Positions 54,752 to 62,709 of a stretch of 64,000 bases of DNA are shown here, piece by piece. Position numbers and translations under genes: made by a program. The DNA is from Bacteroides pyogenes. Its GTDB lineage: Bacteria; Bacteroidota; Bacteroidia; Bacteroidales; Bacteroidaceae. The stretch is from assembly GCF_014196225.1 (NCBI RefSeq), contig NZ_JACIDI010000010.1, positions 62,001 to 126,000 on the forward strand. Reading direction: 5' to 3'. The notes beneath the pieces are model-generated. The model did no database searches. It was not told where the DNA came from and saw only the letters and a program-made list of their open reading frames with translations. Numbering within the stretch: position 1 is the first letter of the stretch; each line of letters starts with the position of its first letter.

Positions 54752-55555
54752 ATGCAAAATCTTTCAAAAAAGTTAAACAAGGTTATGATACTATGCGCCT
54801 TGTTATCGACAATGGGAATAATGAGCAGTTGCCAAAAAGCCAAACTCAAGACATTGGTTGAAATCACGAACAAGCAATGTCCGATGAGTCTGGGAGGAGT
54901 AGGAGAAGTTACAAGGGTCACTTATGATGGCGACAACCTTGTCTACACTTTCTCGATGAACGAAGAGATAACAAACATCGATGTACTGAAAGAAAACCCT
55001 GAAAGTATAAAATCGTCCATCGCAACCCTGTTACAAGACCCTTCACCAAGCGTGAGAGAAATGCTTGATCTTGTAATCAAATGCAAATCGGGTATTCAAT
55101 TTATATATACAGGAAAGAGTTCCGGAAAAGAAGTGAGATTCGGAATTACTTCAGATGAATTGAAGGATATAATGAACAAGAAGGTCGATACGGCGAAAAG
55201 CGATCTGGAAAAACTTGAGGCACAAATAAAAATGGCGAACATGCAGTTTCCGTTGCAAGCCAGCGAGGAAGTGACGATCGAGGAAGTGTCGCTCAGCGAT
55301 GAATCGGTTGTGTACACTTGTCGCGTCAATGAAAAGTTGTGTGACATTGCGGCACTTGCCGACAGAAAGGAGACTGTGAAAAAGGAAATAGCCGAAGTTT
55401 TGTCCGACAAGTCGGACACAGCGATGGAGCTATTCATTAAGTATTGCCTGAATTGTAACAAAAACATCGTTTACAAATATGTCGGCGACCAATCCGACAA
55501 ACAATGCGACGTAGTGTTCTCTGTTTCCGAACTGAAAGAATTTTTACAGCACTAA
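54752..55555 (+). CDS. Lipoprotein with two internally repeated domains
   Basis: The 267-residue protein has a lipoprotein signal (MQNLSKKLNKVMILCALL through MSSC, Cys27). The mature part consists of two similar halves of about 105 residues (about 33-137 and 158-267), joined by a charged helical linker (DTAKSDLEKLEAQIKM). Both halves share the order: CPM/FPL, VTRVTYDGDNLVYTFSMNE or IEEVSLSDESVVYTCRVNE, an acidic helix, IQFIYTG or IVYKYVG, and ending TSDELKDIM or SVSELKEFL. I do not know its function. The HAD gene follows 40 bases later in the same direction. Confidence 0.8.
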   Translation: MQNLSKKLNKVMILCALLSTMGIMSSCQKAKLKTLVEITNKQCPMSLGGVGEVTRVTYDGDNLVYTFSMNEEITNIDVLKENPESIKSSIATLLQDPSPSVREMLDLVIKCKSGIQFIYTGKSSGKEVRFGITSDELKDIMNKKVDTAKSDLEKLEAQIKMANMQFPLQASEEVTIEEVSLSDESVVYTCRVNEKLCDIAALADRKETVKKEIAEVLSDKSDTAMELFIKYCLNCNKNIVYKYVGDQSDKQCDVVFSVSELKEFLQH

Positions 55556-55595
55556 CGAAGGAACAATAAGACAATACACACATTTACTTCTGCAA

Positions 55596-56270
55596 ATGAA
55601 GGAAAAACTGAAAGCCGTCCTGTTCGACATGGACGGCGTACTTTTCAACTCCATGCCTTATCATGCCGAGGCATGGCACAAAACAATGAAGGCGCGCGGG
55701 CTCGACCTCAGCCGCGAAGAAGCGTACATGCACGAAGGAAGAACCGGAGCGGCAACCATCAACATCGTATTCCAACGCGAATTGGGCAGAGAGGCCACAC
55801 CCGAAGAAATAGAGAGTATCTACAAAGAAAAAAGCTTCCGGTTCAACTCATACGCGGAGGCCGAACGGATGCCCGGCGCTTGGGAACTTCTTCAGAAGAT
55901 AAAAAAAGAAGAACTTACGCCGATGGTAGTCACCGGCTCCGGGCAACTCTCGTTGTTGCAACGTCTGGAGCAGAATTTCCCCGGCATGTTTCGCAAAGAA
56001 TTGATGGTAACGGCATTCGATGTCAAGTACGGGAAACCCGACCCCGAGCCCTATCTGATGGCTTTGAAGAAAGGCGGAATAGAAGCCGGCGAAGCCGTCG
56101 TAATAGAAAACGCGCCTCTGGGAGTAGAAGCCGGACATCGGGCGGGAATCTTCACAATCGCCGTAAATACGGGCCCGCTGGACGACCGGATATTGCTCGA
56201 TGCGGGAGCCGACTTGCTGTTTCCTTCGATGGAAGCCCTTTGCGAAAAATGGGAGCAATTGTTTCGCTAA
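55596..56270 (+). CDS. HAD superfamily phosphatase, beta-phosphoglucomutase-like
   Basis: The 224-residue protein starts KAVLFDMDGVLFNSMPYHAEAWH. It has the HAD nucleophile Asp11 and acid Asp13, then the helical cap (about 17-90). Motif II is VVTGSG, motif III lies in KYGKPDPEPYL, and motif IV is VIENAPLGVEAGHRAGI. The ENAPLG form is typical of the beta-phosphoglucomutase/sugar-phosphatase subgroup. It probably dephosphorylates or isomerises a sugar phosphate in the cytoplasm; substrate not determinable. Confidence 0.9.
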   Translation: MKEKLKAVLFDMDGVLFNSMPYHAEAWHKTMKARGLDLSREEAYMHEGRTGAATINIVFQRELGREATPEEIESIYKEKSFRFNSYAEAERMPGAWELLQKIKKEELTPMVVTGSGQLSLLQRLEQNFPGMFRKELMVTAFDVKYGKPDPEPYLMALKKGGIEAGEAVVIENAPLGVEAGHRAGIFTIAVNTGPLDDRILLDAGADLLFPSMEALCEKWEQLFR

Positions 56271-56338
56271 CTCCCTTGCTCCCGCCTCACCTCGCCCGAC
56301 ATACTTTCTTCGTTTTCAAACAATGAATAGTTTCGTTA

Positions 56339-56422
56339 GTTTCCCACCGTTGAAACAAAAGTTTCCCACTGGGGAAACTTTATTTTCCCCGTATGGAAAC
56401 TTTTGTTTCCCCAGTGGGAAAC
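56339..56422. repeat. Array of four 22-bp dyads, copy 2
   Basis: Units start at 56339, 56361, 56383 and 56405 with four-base spacers (AAAA, TTTA, TTTT). Units 2 and 4 are identical to units 2 and 4 at 28869-28952 and are reverse complements of each other. Units 1 and 3 keep the arms but differ in the centre. The short left flank GTTTCGTTA is also shared. It lies between the HAD gene and the PCMD lipoprotein, both on the plus strand; the rest of 56271-56597 holds only the promoter below. Confidence 0.9.
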
Positions 56423-56508
56423 TTTTCTCTTTCGCCATGCTTGCCATACCGGCTTACAATGTGCCGAAACCGATACAGCATGGTTGTTTTTCTCGAATAA
56501 GCAGCTAT

Positions 56509-56543
56509 TTTGGCATATCTTCTCAAAAATAAGCGTAACTTTG
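56509..56543 (+). promoter_or_regulatory. Promoter of the PCMD lipoprotein-barrel pair
   Basis: TAACTTTG at 56536-56543 is a full -7 match. TTTG at 56509-56512 may be the -33, with a long 23-base spacer. Confidence 0.5.
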
Positions 56544-56597
56544 CAGCCTCATTCCTAACGAAATAGAGAAGTAAAAATATAATTTAAAGAAAAGAGT

Positions 56598-57728
56598 ATG
56601 AAAGCAAAACAGTTGGCTATGTATGCCTTGATTCCATTAATCGCGGCATCGTGCATACAGGATGAGGCATTGAACTCGGAAGCGGCTATCGACGCCTGCA
56701 TTGGCAACGATGTACAATTGGTTGACATCAATGCCGACTCAAAAGTAATCAATATATACGTACACAAGGCAGCCGACCTGTCGAAACAAAACTTGAAGTT
56801 TGTCTATCCGCAGGGCGCCACTCTGAAAGTAGATAAGAGGGAACGGGGCGATACGGAAAAAACGTACGATTTCAGCACCCCTCCCCATTCACGAAACTTT
56901 ACGGTCACCTCGGAGGACGGGAAGTGGCAACCGACCTACAAAGTCAATGTGATTCCTGCGGAATTGCCGACCTCCTATCATTTTGAAAAATTAATCGTCT
57001 CTGCCGACACGCCATACGACATCTTTTATGAGTTCGATCGGGGAACCTCACAGGAAATCTCCAAAGTATTGCAATGGTCGAGCGGGAATCCGGGATATAA
57101 ACTCACGGGAATGCCGAGTACGAACACAGATTACCCGACACAACAAACGGCTCACGGATACAAAGGAAAAGCTGTTAAATTAATCACTTGCGATACGGGC
57201 AGCCTCGGCGCAACAGTAGGCATGCACATTGCCGCAGGCAGTCTGTTCATCGGAGCCTTCGAACCGGGCAGCGCATTGAGAGCTCCCCGCAAAGCGACAA
57301 AGTTCGGCTACCAATTCTACAAACGCCCGCTGGAGTTACGCGGATATTACAAATATAAAGCCGGCGAAGTATACACCGAAAACGGGAAGCCTAAAAGCGG
57401 CATCAAAGACAAATGCGATATGTATGCCGTCATGTACGAAGCCGGAAATAATTCATTTACGCTCGACGGCGACAATGTCTTTACATCCGACAAGCTGGTG
57501 ATGAAAGCGCAAATCGACCCCAAAGACATTATTGAATCGGAAGAGTGGACGGCATTCAACTTACCTTTCAAACCTGTCAAAGGGAGAGACCTTGATATGA
57601 AGAAATTAAAGGAAGGAAAATACAAAATCAGCATCGTGCTCTCTTCGAGCGCAGACGGAGCTTACTTCAAAGGAGCTGTGGGGAGCACGCTTTACGTAGA
57701 CGAAATGGAACTTATCTGTGACAAATAA
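56598..57728 (+). CDS. PCMD-domain lipoprotein
   Basis: The 376-residue protein has a lipoprotein signal (MKAKQLAMYALIPLIAASC, Cys19). Residues about 35-120 form an immunoglobulin-like region (VQLVDINADSKVINIYVHKAADL). The C-terminal two thirds (about 125-376) resemble the putative carbohydrate metabolism domain PCMD: LQWSSGNPGYKLTG, GSLFIGAFEPGSALRAPRKATKFGYQF, LRGYYKYKAGEVY, GSTLYVDEMELI. PCMD proteins are often surface lipoproteins near glycan-use genes; the fold suggests ligand binding. The outer-membrane barrel gene starts 13 bases later. A paralogue lies at 58735-60264. Confidence 0.85.
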   Translation: MKAKQLAMYALIPLIAASCIQDEALNSEAAIDACIGNDVQLVDINADSKVINIYVHKAADLSKQNLKFVYPQGATLKVDKRERGDTEKTYDFSTPPHSRNFTVTSEDGKWQPTYKVNVIPAELPTSYHFEKLIVSADTPYDIFYEFDRGTSQEISKVLQWSSGNPGYKLTGMPSTNTDYPTQQTAHGYKGKAVKLITCDTGSLGATVGMHIAAGSLFIGAFEPGSALRAPRKATKFGYQFYKRPLELRGYYKYKAGEVYTENGKPKSGIKDKCDMYAVMYEAGNNSFTLDGDNVFTSDKLVMKAQIDPKDIIESEEWTAFNLPFKPVKGRDLDMKKLKEGKYKISIVLSSSADGAYFKGAVGSTLYVDEMELICDK

Positions 57729-57741
57729 AAAGACAAAAGAA

Positions 57742-58524
57742 ATGAAAAAACATACCTCCACCGGCATCATCACGGCATTGCTGCTGATGATTGCCTTTAC
57801 CGCAAAAGCCCAAGAAGACAGAACCAGAGGAATCATATGGGCATCGCTCCACGGATGGGAATATGAGATGAAAGCGGGATTCAGCATCGGAGGAACCTCT
57901 CCTCTTCCTCTGCCCGAAGAAATACGCAAAATAGACAGCTATGCGCCGGGAATGTCAATTTCCATCGAGGGGAACGCTACCAAATGGTTTAACAACGAAT
58001 GGGGATTGACGGTAGGAGCACGACTGGAAAACAAAACCATGACTACCGAAGCCACCGTAAAAAACTACGGAATGAAAGTGATCAATACGAGTGGCGGAGA
58101 GCTGGAAGGGCTTTGGACAGGCGGTGTGAAAACACAGGTGAAGAACTCATACCTTAGCTTTCCGGTTGTTGCCAACTACAAAATAAGCAAACGTTGGAAG
58201 GTTTCGGCAGGTCCCTACATCTCTTACCTCATCGAAAGGAACTTCTCCGGACATGTATATGAGGGACATCTTCGCACTCCCGACCAGACCGGTTCGCGGG
58301 TAGACTTCAGTGGCGAAAGCATCGCAACCTACAACTTCTCCGAAGATCTTCGCAAATTCCAATGGGGAATGCAGTTGGGAGGCGAATGGAAAGCTTTCAG
58401 GCACCTGAATGTTTACGCAGACCTCACGTGGGGATTGAATGACATCTTCAAGAAAGAATTCGACACCATTACATTTGCCATGTATCCCATCTATCTGAAT
58501 GTAGGGTTCGGGTATGCGTTTTAA
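57742..58524 (+). CDS. Outer-membrane beta-barrel protein (PorT/OMP_b-brl type)
   Basis: From ATG at 57742 the protein has 260 residues with a signal peptide ending FTAKAQ. A GTG in frame at 57718 overlaps the previous stop and is less likely. The mature part alternates polar and hydrophobic residues as in small barrels (MKAGFSIGGTSPLPLP, YLSFPVVANYKISKRWKVSAGPYISYLI, MQLGGEWKAFRHLNVYADLTWGLNDIF) and ends in aromatic Phe (LNVGFGYAF), the BAM signal. It forms an operon with the PCMD lipoprotein, suggesting a paired surface complex. Role unknown. Confidence 0.82.
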   Translation: MKKHTSTGIITALLLMIAFTAKAQEDRTRGIIWASLHGWEYEMKAGFSIGGTSPLPLPEEIRKIDSYAPGMSISIEGNATKWFNNEWGLTVGARLENKTMTTEATVKNYGMKVINTSGGELEGLWTGGVKTQVKNSYLSFPVVANYKISKRWKVSAGPYISYLIERNFSGHVYEGHLRTPDQTGSRVDFSGESIATYNFSEDLRKFQWGMQLGGEWKAFRHLNVYADLTWGLNDIFKKEFDTITFAMYPIYLNVGFGYAF

Positions 58525-58542
58525 TACTTTATCAATAAAAAA

Positions 58543-58726
58543 GAAGGTACGTCAAAACTCAATTTTTGAAAAGATGAACTTTTAATTTGAAGTTTGAGCA
58601 TCCTAAGAGACTAAAGAAAGGGTCGTATCATTATTACTCAAAACTGAGCTTGATACGACCCTTTCAGGTATTATAGTTGCAATTTGTAACTTTTAGGAGT
58701 AGTCATTTTGTTTTGACACCCCCTTC
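58543..58726. mobile_element. Possible MITE or insertion remnant with terminal inverted repeats
   Basis: GAAGG-N3-GTCAAAAC (58543-58558) and GTTTTGAC-N4-CCTTC (58710-58726) form imperfect terminal inverted repeats around about 150 bases with no gene. GTCAAAAC is frequent at ends of Bacteroides insertion sequences. No target-site duplication is evident. Alternatively it is only a large hairpin between converging genes. Confidence 0.3.
58620..58661. terminator. Terminator between the barrel and PCMD genes
   Basis: GGGTCGTATCA (58620-58630) is the exact reverse complement of TGATACGACCC (58651-58661). An inner CTCA/TGAG pair tightens the loop. It lies between converging genes. Confidence 0.7.
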
Positions 58727-58734
58727 TATATGCG

Positions 58735-60264
58735 TCATTCTACAATCAATTCAAAATCGTCTACCATCAAAGTACTTCCCGGAGCTCCGCTATATTTATC
58801 TCCGTTCTTACTTGAAGAACAAATAATCGCAAAACGATACTTGGCTGTGGAGTCATATTGCTTTTTATAATCAAACTTCAAATCAAAAGACTTCCAATCC
58901 GCTTGATTGCCTCCTTCCAAAGAAGCGATGGCGACAACTCTATCGGAGGTGTATATATTATCCTCTCCGGAAGCGCCTGTGAGGCAGTCGCTCAGGTCTG
59001 CCTGATATTCGTCCGTCACATACAACACTGCCTTAATAGCAAATTCATCTGTAACCCCCGGCTTTTTGACGGGTTTATTGGGCACAGTTCCTTCTGCAGA
59101 ATAATACTCTTCGCCCGCTGTATACTTGTACCAACCCTTCAGAGACTTAGGCTTTTTATCGAAAGGAATACCGAATTTCGTGCTTTTCAAAGGATTAAAA
59201 ATATCTAAACGAAATTCGCCCAAGAACAAAGATCCGGTTGTTACTTTAGGAGTTGCAGGGAATCCCAAGAATCCTGCTGCACCTTTTGTATCCACTGTCT
59301 CCATTTTTGCTGCCGATTTACCGGAATGCGCATCATCTGTTTGAGTAACCACATACTTCTTCGCCTTATCGAAAATTAAAGAGACTCCTGCATTGCTGGA
59401 ACTCCATCCTGCCGGTGCATAATATGTTTTATCACCTTCGCCGCCGGCTTTCATCCAAGTTTCAAAATCGTTTTTCAACTGAAACAAAGGAGTAGAAACG
59501 TTATACTTCTTTACAGTACCATCTTCTGCCGTCAGCGTATAGGTCACAATCTTACCATTTGAGAAATCTTGTTCTTCGGAAGGATTCGGAACGATCTCCG
59601 TCCTGTCAGAGAAAGTGATCGTCGGAGTCATTTTTTCCAGTTTATTCTGCTTCGTTCCATCCTGAACACGGAAGAAAATCGTGCCGGATACCTCATCAAT
59701 AATAGGCTGCTGAGTGATAAAATCGTATTTCTTATCGAAGGTAAACGATAAAATCTTCGCTTCGGAGCTCTCGTTTCCGATCAGCCGTTCACCTTCATAG
59801 TCCACTTTCACTTTCAGCGGTTGTCCGCCGACAACATCCACGTCGATAACCATATCGACACTGCCTTTGCCAACAGTGCCCGACACGGAGGCGTTGCATT
59901 TTCCTACCACGAGGTTCAGGCTCTGGCTTCCTGTGAACGAATAGATATCGCCTTTCTGGCGCAACTCGCATTTATCCACCGAAATATCTCCAATAAGCAT
60001 ATCCGCTCCGCCCACACGGATAGAGAAGTTTTTCAGCTCCAGCTTTATTGCACTGTCTGAAGCTTTCGTGATATAGACTTTCTGCACCAAATCATCAGCC
60101 ACAGGCTCGGGCACACCCACAATATACACATCCATCTTTCCCTTATACGCACCGGCAATCTCTTTTTCCACCGGATACTTTATTTCATTATCATCGCTGC
60201 CACAAGCAGTGAAAAGACTCATTGAGCAAATCAATGCCAATAAACAAAATAGATTTTTTCTCAT
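58735..60264 (-). CDS. PCMD-domain lipoprotein with calycin-like domain
   Basis: The 509-residue protein has signal MRKNLFCLLALICSMSLF then TAC with Cys21. GSDDNE after the cysteine matches the acidic signal for surface export in Bacteroides. Residues about 35-150 look like a calycin/lipocalin-like barrel (IAGAYKGKMDVYIVGVPEPV, GSVDMVIDVDVVGGQPLKVKVDYEGERL). An immunoglobulin-like region (about 165-260) follows, then a PCMD domain (APAGWSSSNAGVSLIF, GSLFLGEFRLDIFNPLKSTKFGIPF, KGWYKYTAGEEYY, GSTLMVDDFELIVE). It is a longer paralogue of 56598-57728 and converges on it. Probably binds a glycan or glycoconjugate at the surface. Confidence 0.85.
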   Translation of the reverse strand: MRKNLFCLLALICSMSLFTACGSDDNEIKYPVEKEIAGAYKGKMDVYIVGVPEPVADDLVQKVYITKASDSAIKLELKNFSIRVGGADMLIGDISVDKCELRQKGDIYSFTGSQSLNLVVGKCNASVSGTVGKGSVDMVIDVDVVGGQPLKVKVDYEGERLIGNESSEAKILSFTFDKKYDFITQQPIIDEVSGTIFFRVQDGTKQNKLEKMTPTITFSDRTEIVPNPSEEQDFSNGKIVTYTLTAEDGTVKKYNVSTPLFQLKNDFETWMKAGGEGDKTYYAPAGWSSSNAGVSLIFDKAKKYVVTQTDDAHSGKSAAKMETVDTKGAAGFLGFPATPKVTTGSLFLGEFRLDIFNPLKSTKFGIPFDKKPKSLKGWYKYTAGEEYYSAEGTVPNKPVKKPGVTDEFAIKAVLYVTDEYQADLSDCLTGASGEDNIYTSDRVVAIASLEGGNQADWKSFDLKFDYKKQYDSTAKYRFAIICSSSKNGDKYSGAPGSTLMVDDFELIVE

Positions 60265-60419
60265 AACAATACATGTTTAATTACTAATACCAAATGCTTC
60301 TTGTCGCTGCAGATAAAACGAACAAAGTTTTTTCCGCCAAACAAAAACTCTGCAAAGTAAGCAATTAACTCTCACCCCTGCAAGGCCTATCCTTTATTTT
60401 ATATATTCTGTTTTTCAGT

Positions 60420-61220
60420 TTATGGCATTATCTCGACGACAGAGGGTTCGCACAGTTTCACAGACAATTCCGAATCGGCATTCTTCGGAATCCAGAATAA
60501 CCGCCGACACTCCCCTTTTTGCAAATACACGCTATTCCCGGTTCCGGTGAGATGCTCTTCTTCAATGCGGCAATGAGCTGTATCGACAGACCAATTACCC
60601 ACTTTATCCAGATCGAGGTATAAACATTGTATATCTCCGCTTCGGAAATCGGCCTTGTAAGCCTTCAACACGTTCAGCGAAGCGATACGGCACGAATCTA
60701 CCGCAACTTCACAGTTGGCAAAAACGGCAAGTGAGTCTTGCGCCAGATGTTTCAAGCCTAAATTGGTTCCTTCGATGCCGCAAGTCACGGTTTCTATCTT
60801 CGATGCCGCCTTCAGCGTCCAGACACCCGGATCGATCTTTGCATAGCGTCTCTGCGCCATTCCGGCAGGCAGCTTATCCAAAGTGTAGTCGAAATAAATT
60901 TTCAGTGTATCGTTCTCTACCTTCACATCCAGATGCTCAAACGCGTCCGAAGGAGCCGAAAATGTGTTACGCCCGTCTGTAGCGGAGGTAACCGCCAACG
61001 GCAAGTTTTCAATATAAACGGCATACCTGTCCGATTCCATAACAGGCCGGGAAATAACTATGTGCCTGAAAGAAGGAAGTTCTTTCATCTTCTCCCCTCC
61101 ACTTAAAAGCACATTCGAAGATGTCGAAGTCCCCGTAGAAAAAACAGCCAGCATTCCGCCTGTCAAAACAAGGAATCCGATAATCAAAGCACCAATCAAT
61201 ATATAAGTTGTACGTTTCAT
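60420..61220 (-). CDS. Membrane-anchored protein of unknown function (DUF2807-like)
   Basis: The 266-residue protein has one N-terminal membrane segment (TTYILIGALIIGFLVLTGGMLAVF, about 4-27) and an extracytoplasmic part rich in beta strands (LDVKVENDTLKIYFDY, LAVFANCEVAVDSCRIASLNVLKAYKADFRSGDIQCLYLDLDKVGNWSVDTAHCRIEE). The strand ladder resembles DUF2807 right-handed repeats. It starts 11 bases after the gntR stop and is the last gene of the ABC operon. It may sense or modify the envelope signal to which the transporter responds. Function unknown. Confidence 0.75.
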   Translation of the reverse strand: MKRTTYILIGALIIGFLVLTGGMLAVFSTGTSTSSNVLLSGGEKMKELPSFRHIVISRPVMESDRYAVYIENLPLAVTSATDGRNTFSAPSDAFEHLDVKVENDTLKIYFDYTLDKLPAGMAQRRYAKIDPGVWTLKAASKIETVTCGIEGTNLGLKHLAQDSLAVFANCEVAVDSCRIASLNVLKAYKADFRSGDIQCLYLDLDKVGNWSVDTAHCRIEEEHLTGTGNSVYLQKGECRRLFWIPKNADSELSVKLCEPSVVEIMP

Positions 61221-61231
61221 TTTTATCCTTT

Positions 61232-61600
61232 TTACAATGGTTTCTTACTAAATTCCTGATACATGTCGACAATCTCTTCGATCGAAATACCCAACACCTT
61301 TATCTGCCGGAAAAAATGGGTAAGCTCTTCTTCCAGAAATACTTTTTTCCGTAACGACAGAATCAGGCTTCTGGCATCTGCCGCCACGAAAAAACCGATC
61401 CCCCGTTTGTTATAAACAATATTCCGGCTCTGAAGATAGTCGTATGAACGCATCACCGTATTAGCGTTTACTTCCACCATCGCAGCATACTCTCTGACAG
61501 AAGGAATGCGTTCTTCGGGCATATATTGCTCCAAAAGGATCTCGTCGCAGATCCTATCGGCTATCTGCAAATAAATTGCTTTACTTTCTTTGAAATTCAT
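61232..61600 (-). CDS. GntR family regulator, YtrA subfamily
   Basis: From ATG at 61600 the protein has 122 residues. The winged helix-turn-helix is typical: AIYLQIADRICDEILLEQYMPEERIPSVREYAAMVEVNANTVMRSYDYLQSRNIVYNKRGIGFFV. The short C-terminal part (about 50 residues, two helices) is the dimerisation module of the YtrA subfamily, whose members usually repress ABC-transporter operons. The frame opens 14 codons further upstream without support. It follows the permease across a tandem repeat and precedes the DUF2807-like gene by 11 bases. Its likely operator is the dyad at 63595-63616. Confidence 0.93.
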   Translation of the reverse strand: MNFKESKAIYLQIADRICDEILLEQYMPEERIPSVREYAAMVEVNANTVMRSYDYLQSRNIVYNKRGIGFFVAADARSLILSLRKKVFLEEELTHFFRQIKVLGISIEEIVDMYQEFSKKPL

Positions 61601-61664
61601 AATTCTTCTTTTTGACGGCCCACGCAAATGGCACACATACATGGAAAGGCATTCGGGAGGAGCC

Positions 61665-61877
61665 GCTCGTTTCTTTTACATCTGCTATCTCCGACACAAA
61701 AGAGTATATACAATTGTGTGGCAGATCGCTCGTTTCTTCTACATTTGCTATCTCCGACACAAAAGAGTATATATACAATTGTGTGGCAGATCGCTCGTTT
61801 TTTCTACATTCGCTATCTCCGACACAAAAGAGTATATACAATTGTGTGGCAGATCGCTCGTTTTTTCTACATTCGCT
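61665..61877. repeat. Tandem 63/65/63-bp repeats between permease and gntR
   Basis: Units start at 61665, 61728 and 61793, with a partial fourth at 61856-61877; lengths are 63, 65 and 63 bp. The 65-bp unit has an extra TA in a TATA run. The partial unit overlaps the last codons and stop of the permease gene (GCGAATGTAG on the minus strand), so each unit carries a copy of that gene end. Within each unit ACACAA and TTGTGT can form a hairpin with flanking partial pairing. The array lies inside the operon, 65 bases upstream of the gntR ATG. Confidence 0.92.
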
Positions 61878-62709
61878 GAATGATCTCCGACTCTTTGAAT
61901 CGGAAATAACCGAGCACCCAATTGAAAAGCGCTCCCAATACAGCCAATACAGAAAACAATGCAGACCTCTCGGCATCCGTCCACAGGGACAAGGGTGTAT
62001 CATAATGCAACGTCGGGTCGGAGAACATATCGATTAAGAGAATAATGGTTCCGAAATAAAGAAAAGCAATGATGGAGCCACTCGCAAAAGTTTTCAGAAA
62101 CGAGTTTTTGGGCCATATCACGCTGCCCAGTACAAACAGAGACTGCACGTATAGGTAGAGCGCAAATATAAATATCAACATATGCATTTTCCGAAAGACA
62201 AAAACGTAATGCACGCTTGTCCTGTCCACCCATCCCGTCAGCGGGAAGGCCTCTATTGTTTCTATCTTCGGATAGGAAAACCTGTAAATGATCACCCGGG
62301 TGTAATCTGCGAGTTTAAAAGCTATGAGAAATAGAAAAAGAAATACGACGGTCGATACCAGCCAACGGGAGAAATATTTTTCGAAAGAAGTGGCAGGAAT
62401 CATCAATGAAGACAAACGGCTCGCCTTGCTTTTCATGTTTTCCATAGTAAAGGATGCGCTCAATGCGCCGAATCCGAACAAGAACCATAAAAACGCCAAT
62501 GCTACAAATTCCCAAACCGGATCTGTTTTGGTGTATTGGATGGAATAGGATTTATAGTTGTGATAAACGATATATCCGTACCAAACCAGAATGACAGTCA
62601 TCACTCCATAAAGAACAAGCAAACGCAAAAGGTTCGCTCTCCAATCTTCCACCATATTTTTACGGCAAAGATTCGTAAACCGCGACAAGTTGAAAAAAGT
62701 ATTCTTCAT
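61867..62709 (-). CDS. ABC transporter membrane subunit
   Basis: The 280-residue protein has about six membrane segments (first LLRLLVLYGVMTVILVWYGYIVY near 28-50; others around 70-85, 113-130, 178-195, 210-230 and 250-268). A conserved cytoplasmic loop reads SFTMENMKSKASRLSSLMIPATSFEKYFSRWL, as in Bacteroidetes permeases that pair with YtrB-like ATPases. Its ATG overlaps the ATPase stop (TAATG), so translation is coupled. The C-terminus SEIIQRM and stop are duplicated in the tandem repeat downstream. Substrate unknown; relatives respond to envelope-active antibiotics. Confidence 0.83.
   Translation of the reverse strand: MKNTFFNLSRFTNLCRKNMVEDWRANLLRLLVLYGVMTVILVWYGYIVYHNYKSYSIQYTKTDPVWEFVALAFLWFLFGFGALSASFTMENMKSKASRLSSLMIPATSFEKYFSRWLVSTVVFLFLFLIAFKLADYTRVIIYRFSYPKIETIEAFPLTGWVDRTSVHYVFVFRKMHMLIFIFALYLYVQSLFVLGSVIWPKNSFLKTFASGSIIAFLYFGTIILLIDMFSDPTLHYDTPLSLWTDAERSALFSVLAVLGALFNWVLGYFRFKESEIIQRM

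Noticed and set aside
61612-62037. Open frames with repeated peptide segments across the 63-65-bp array
   Set aside because: The peptide repeats only mirror the DNA repeat, frames overlap the permease gene antisense, and no start signal supports them.
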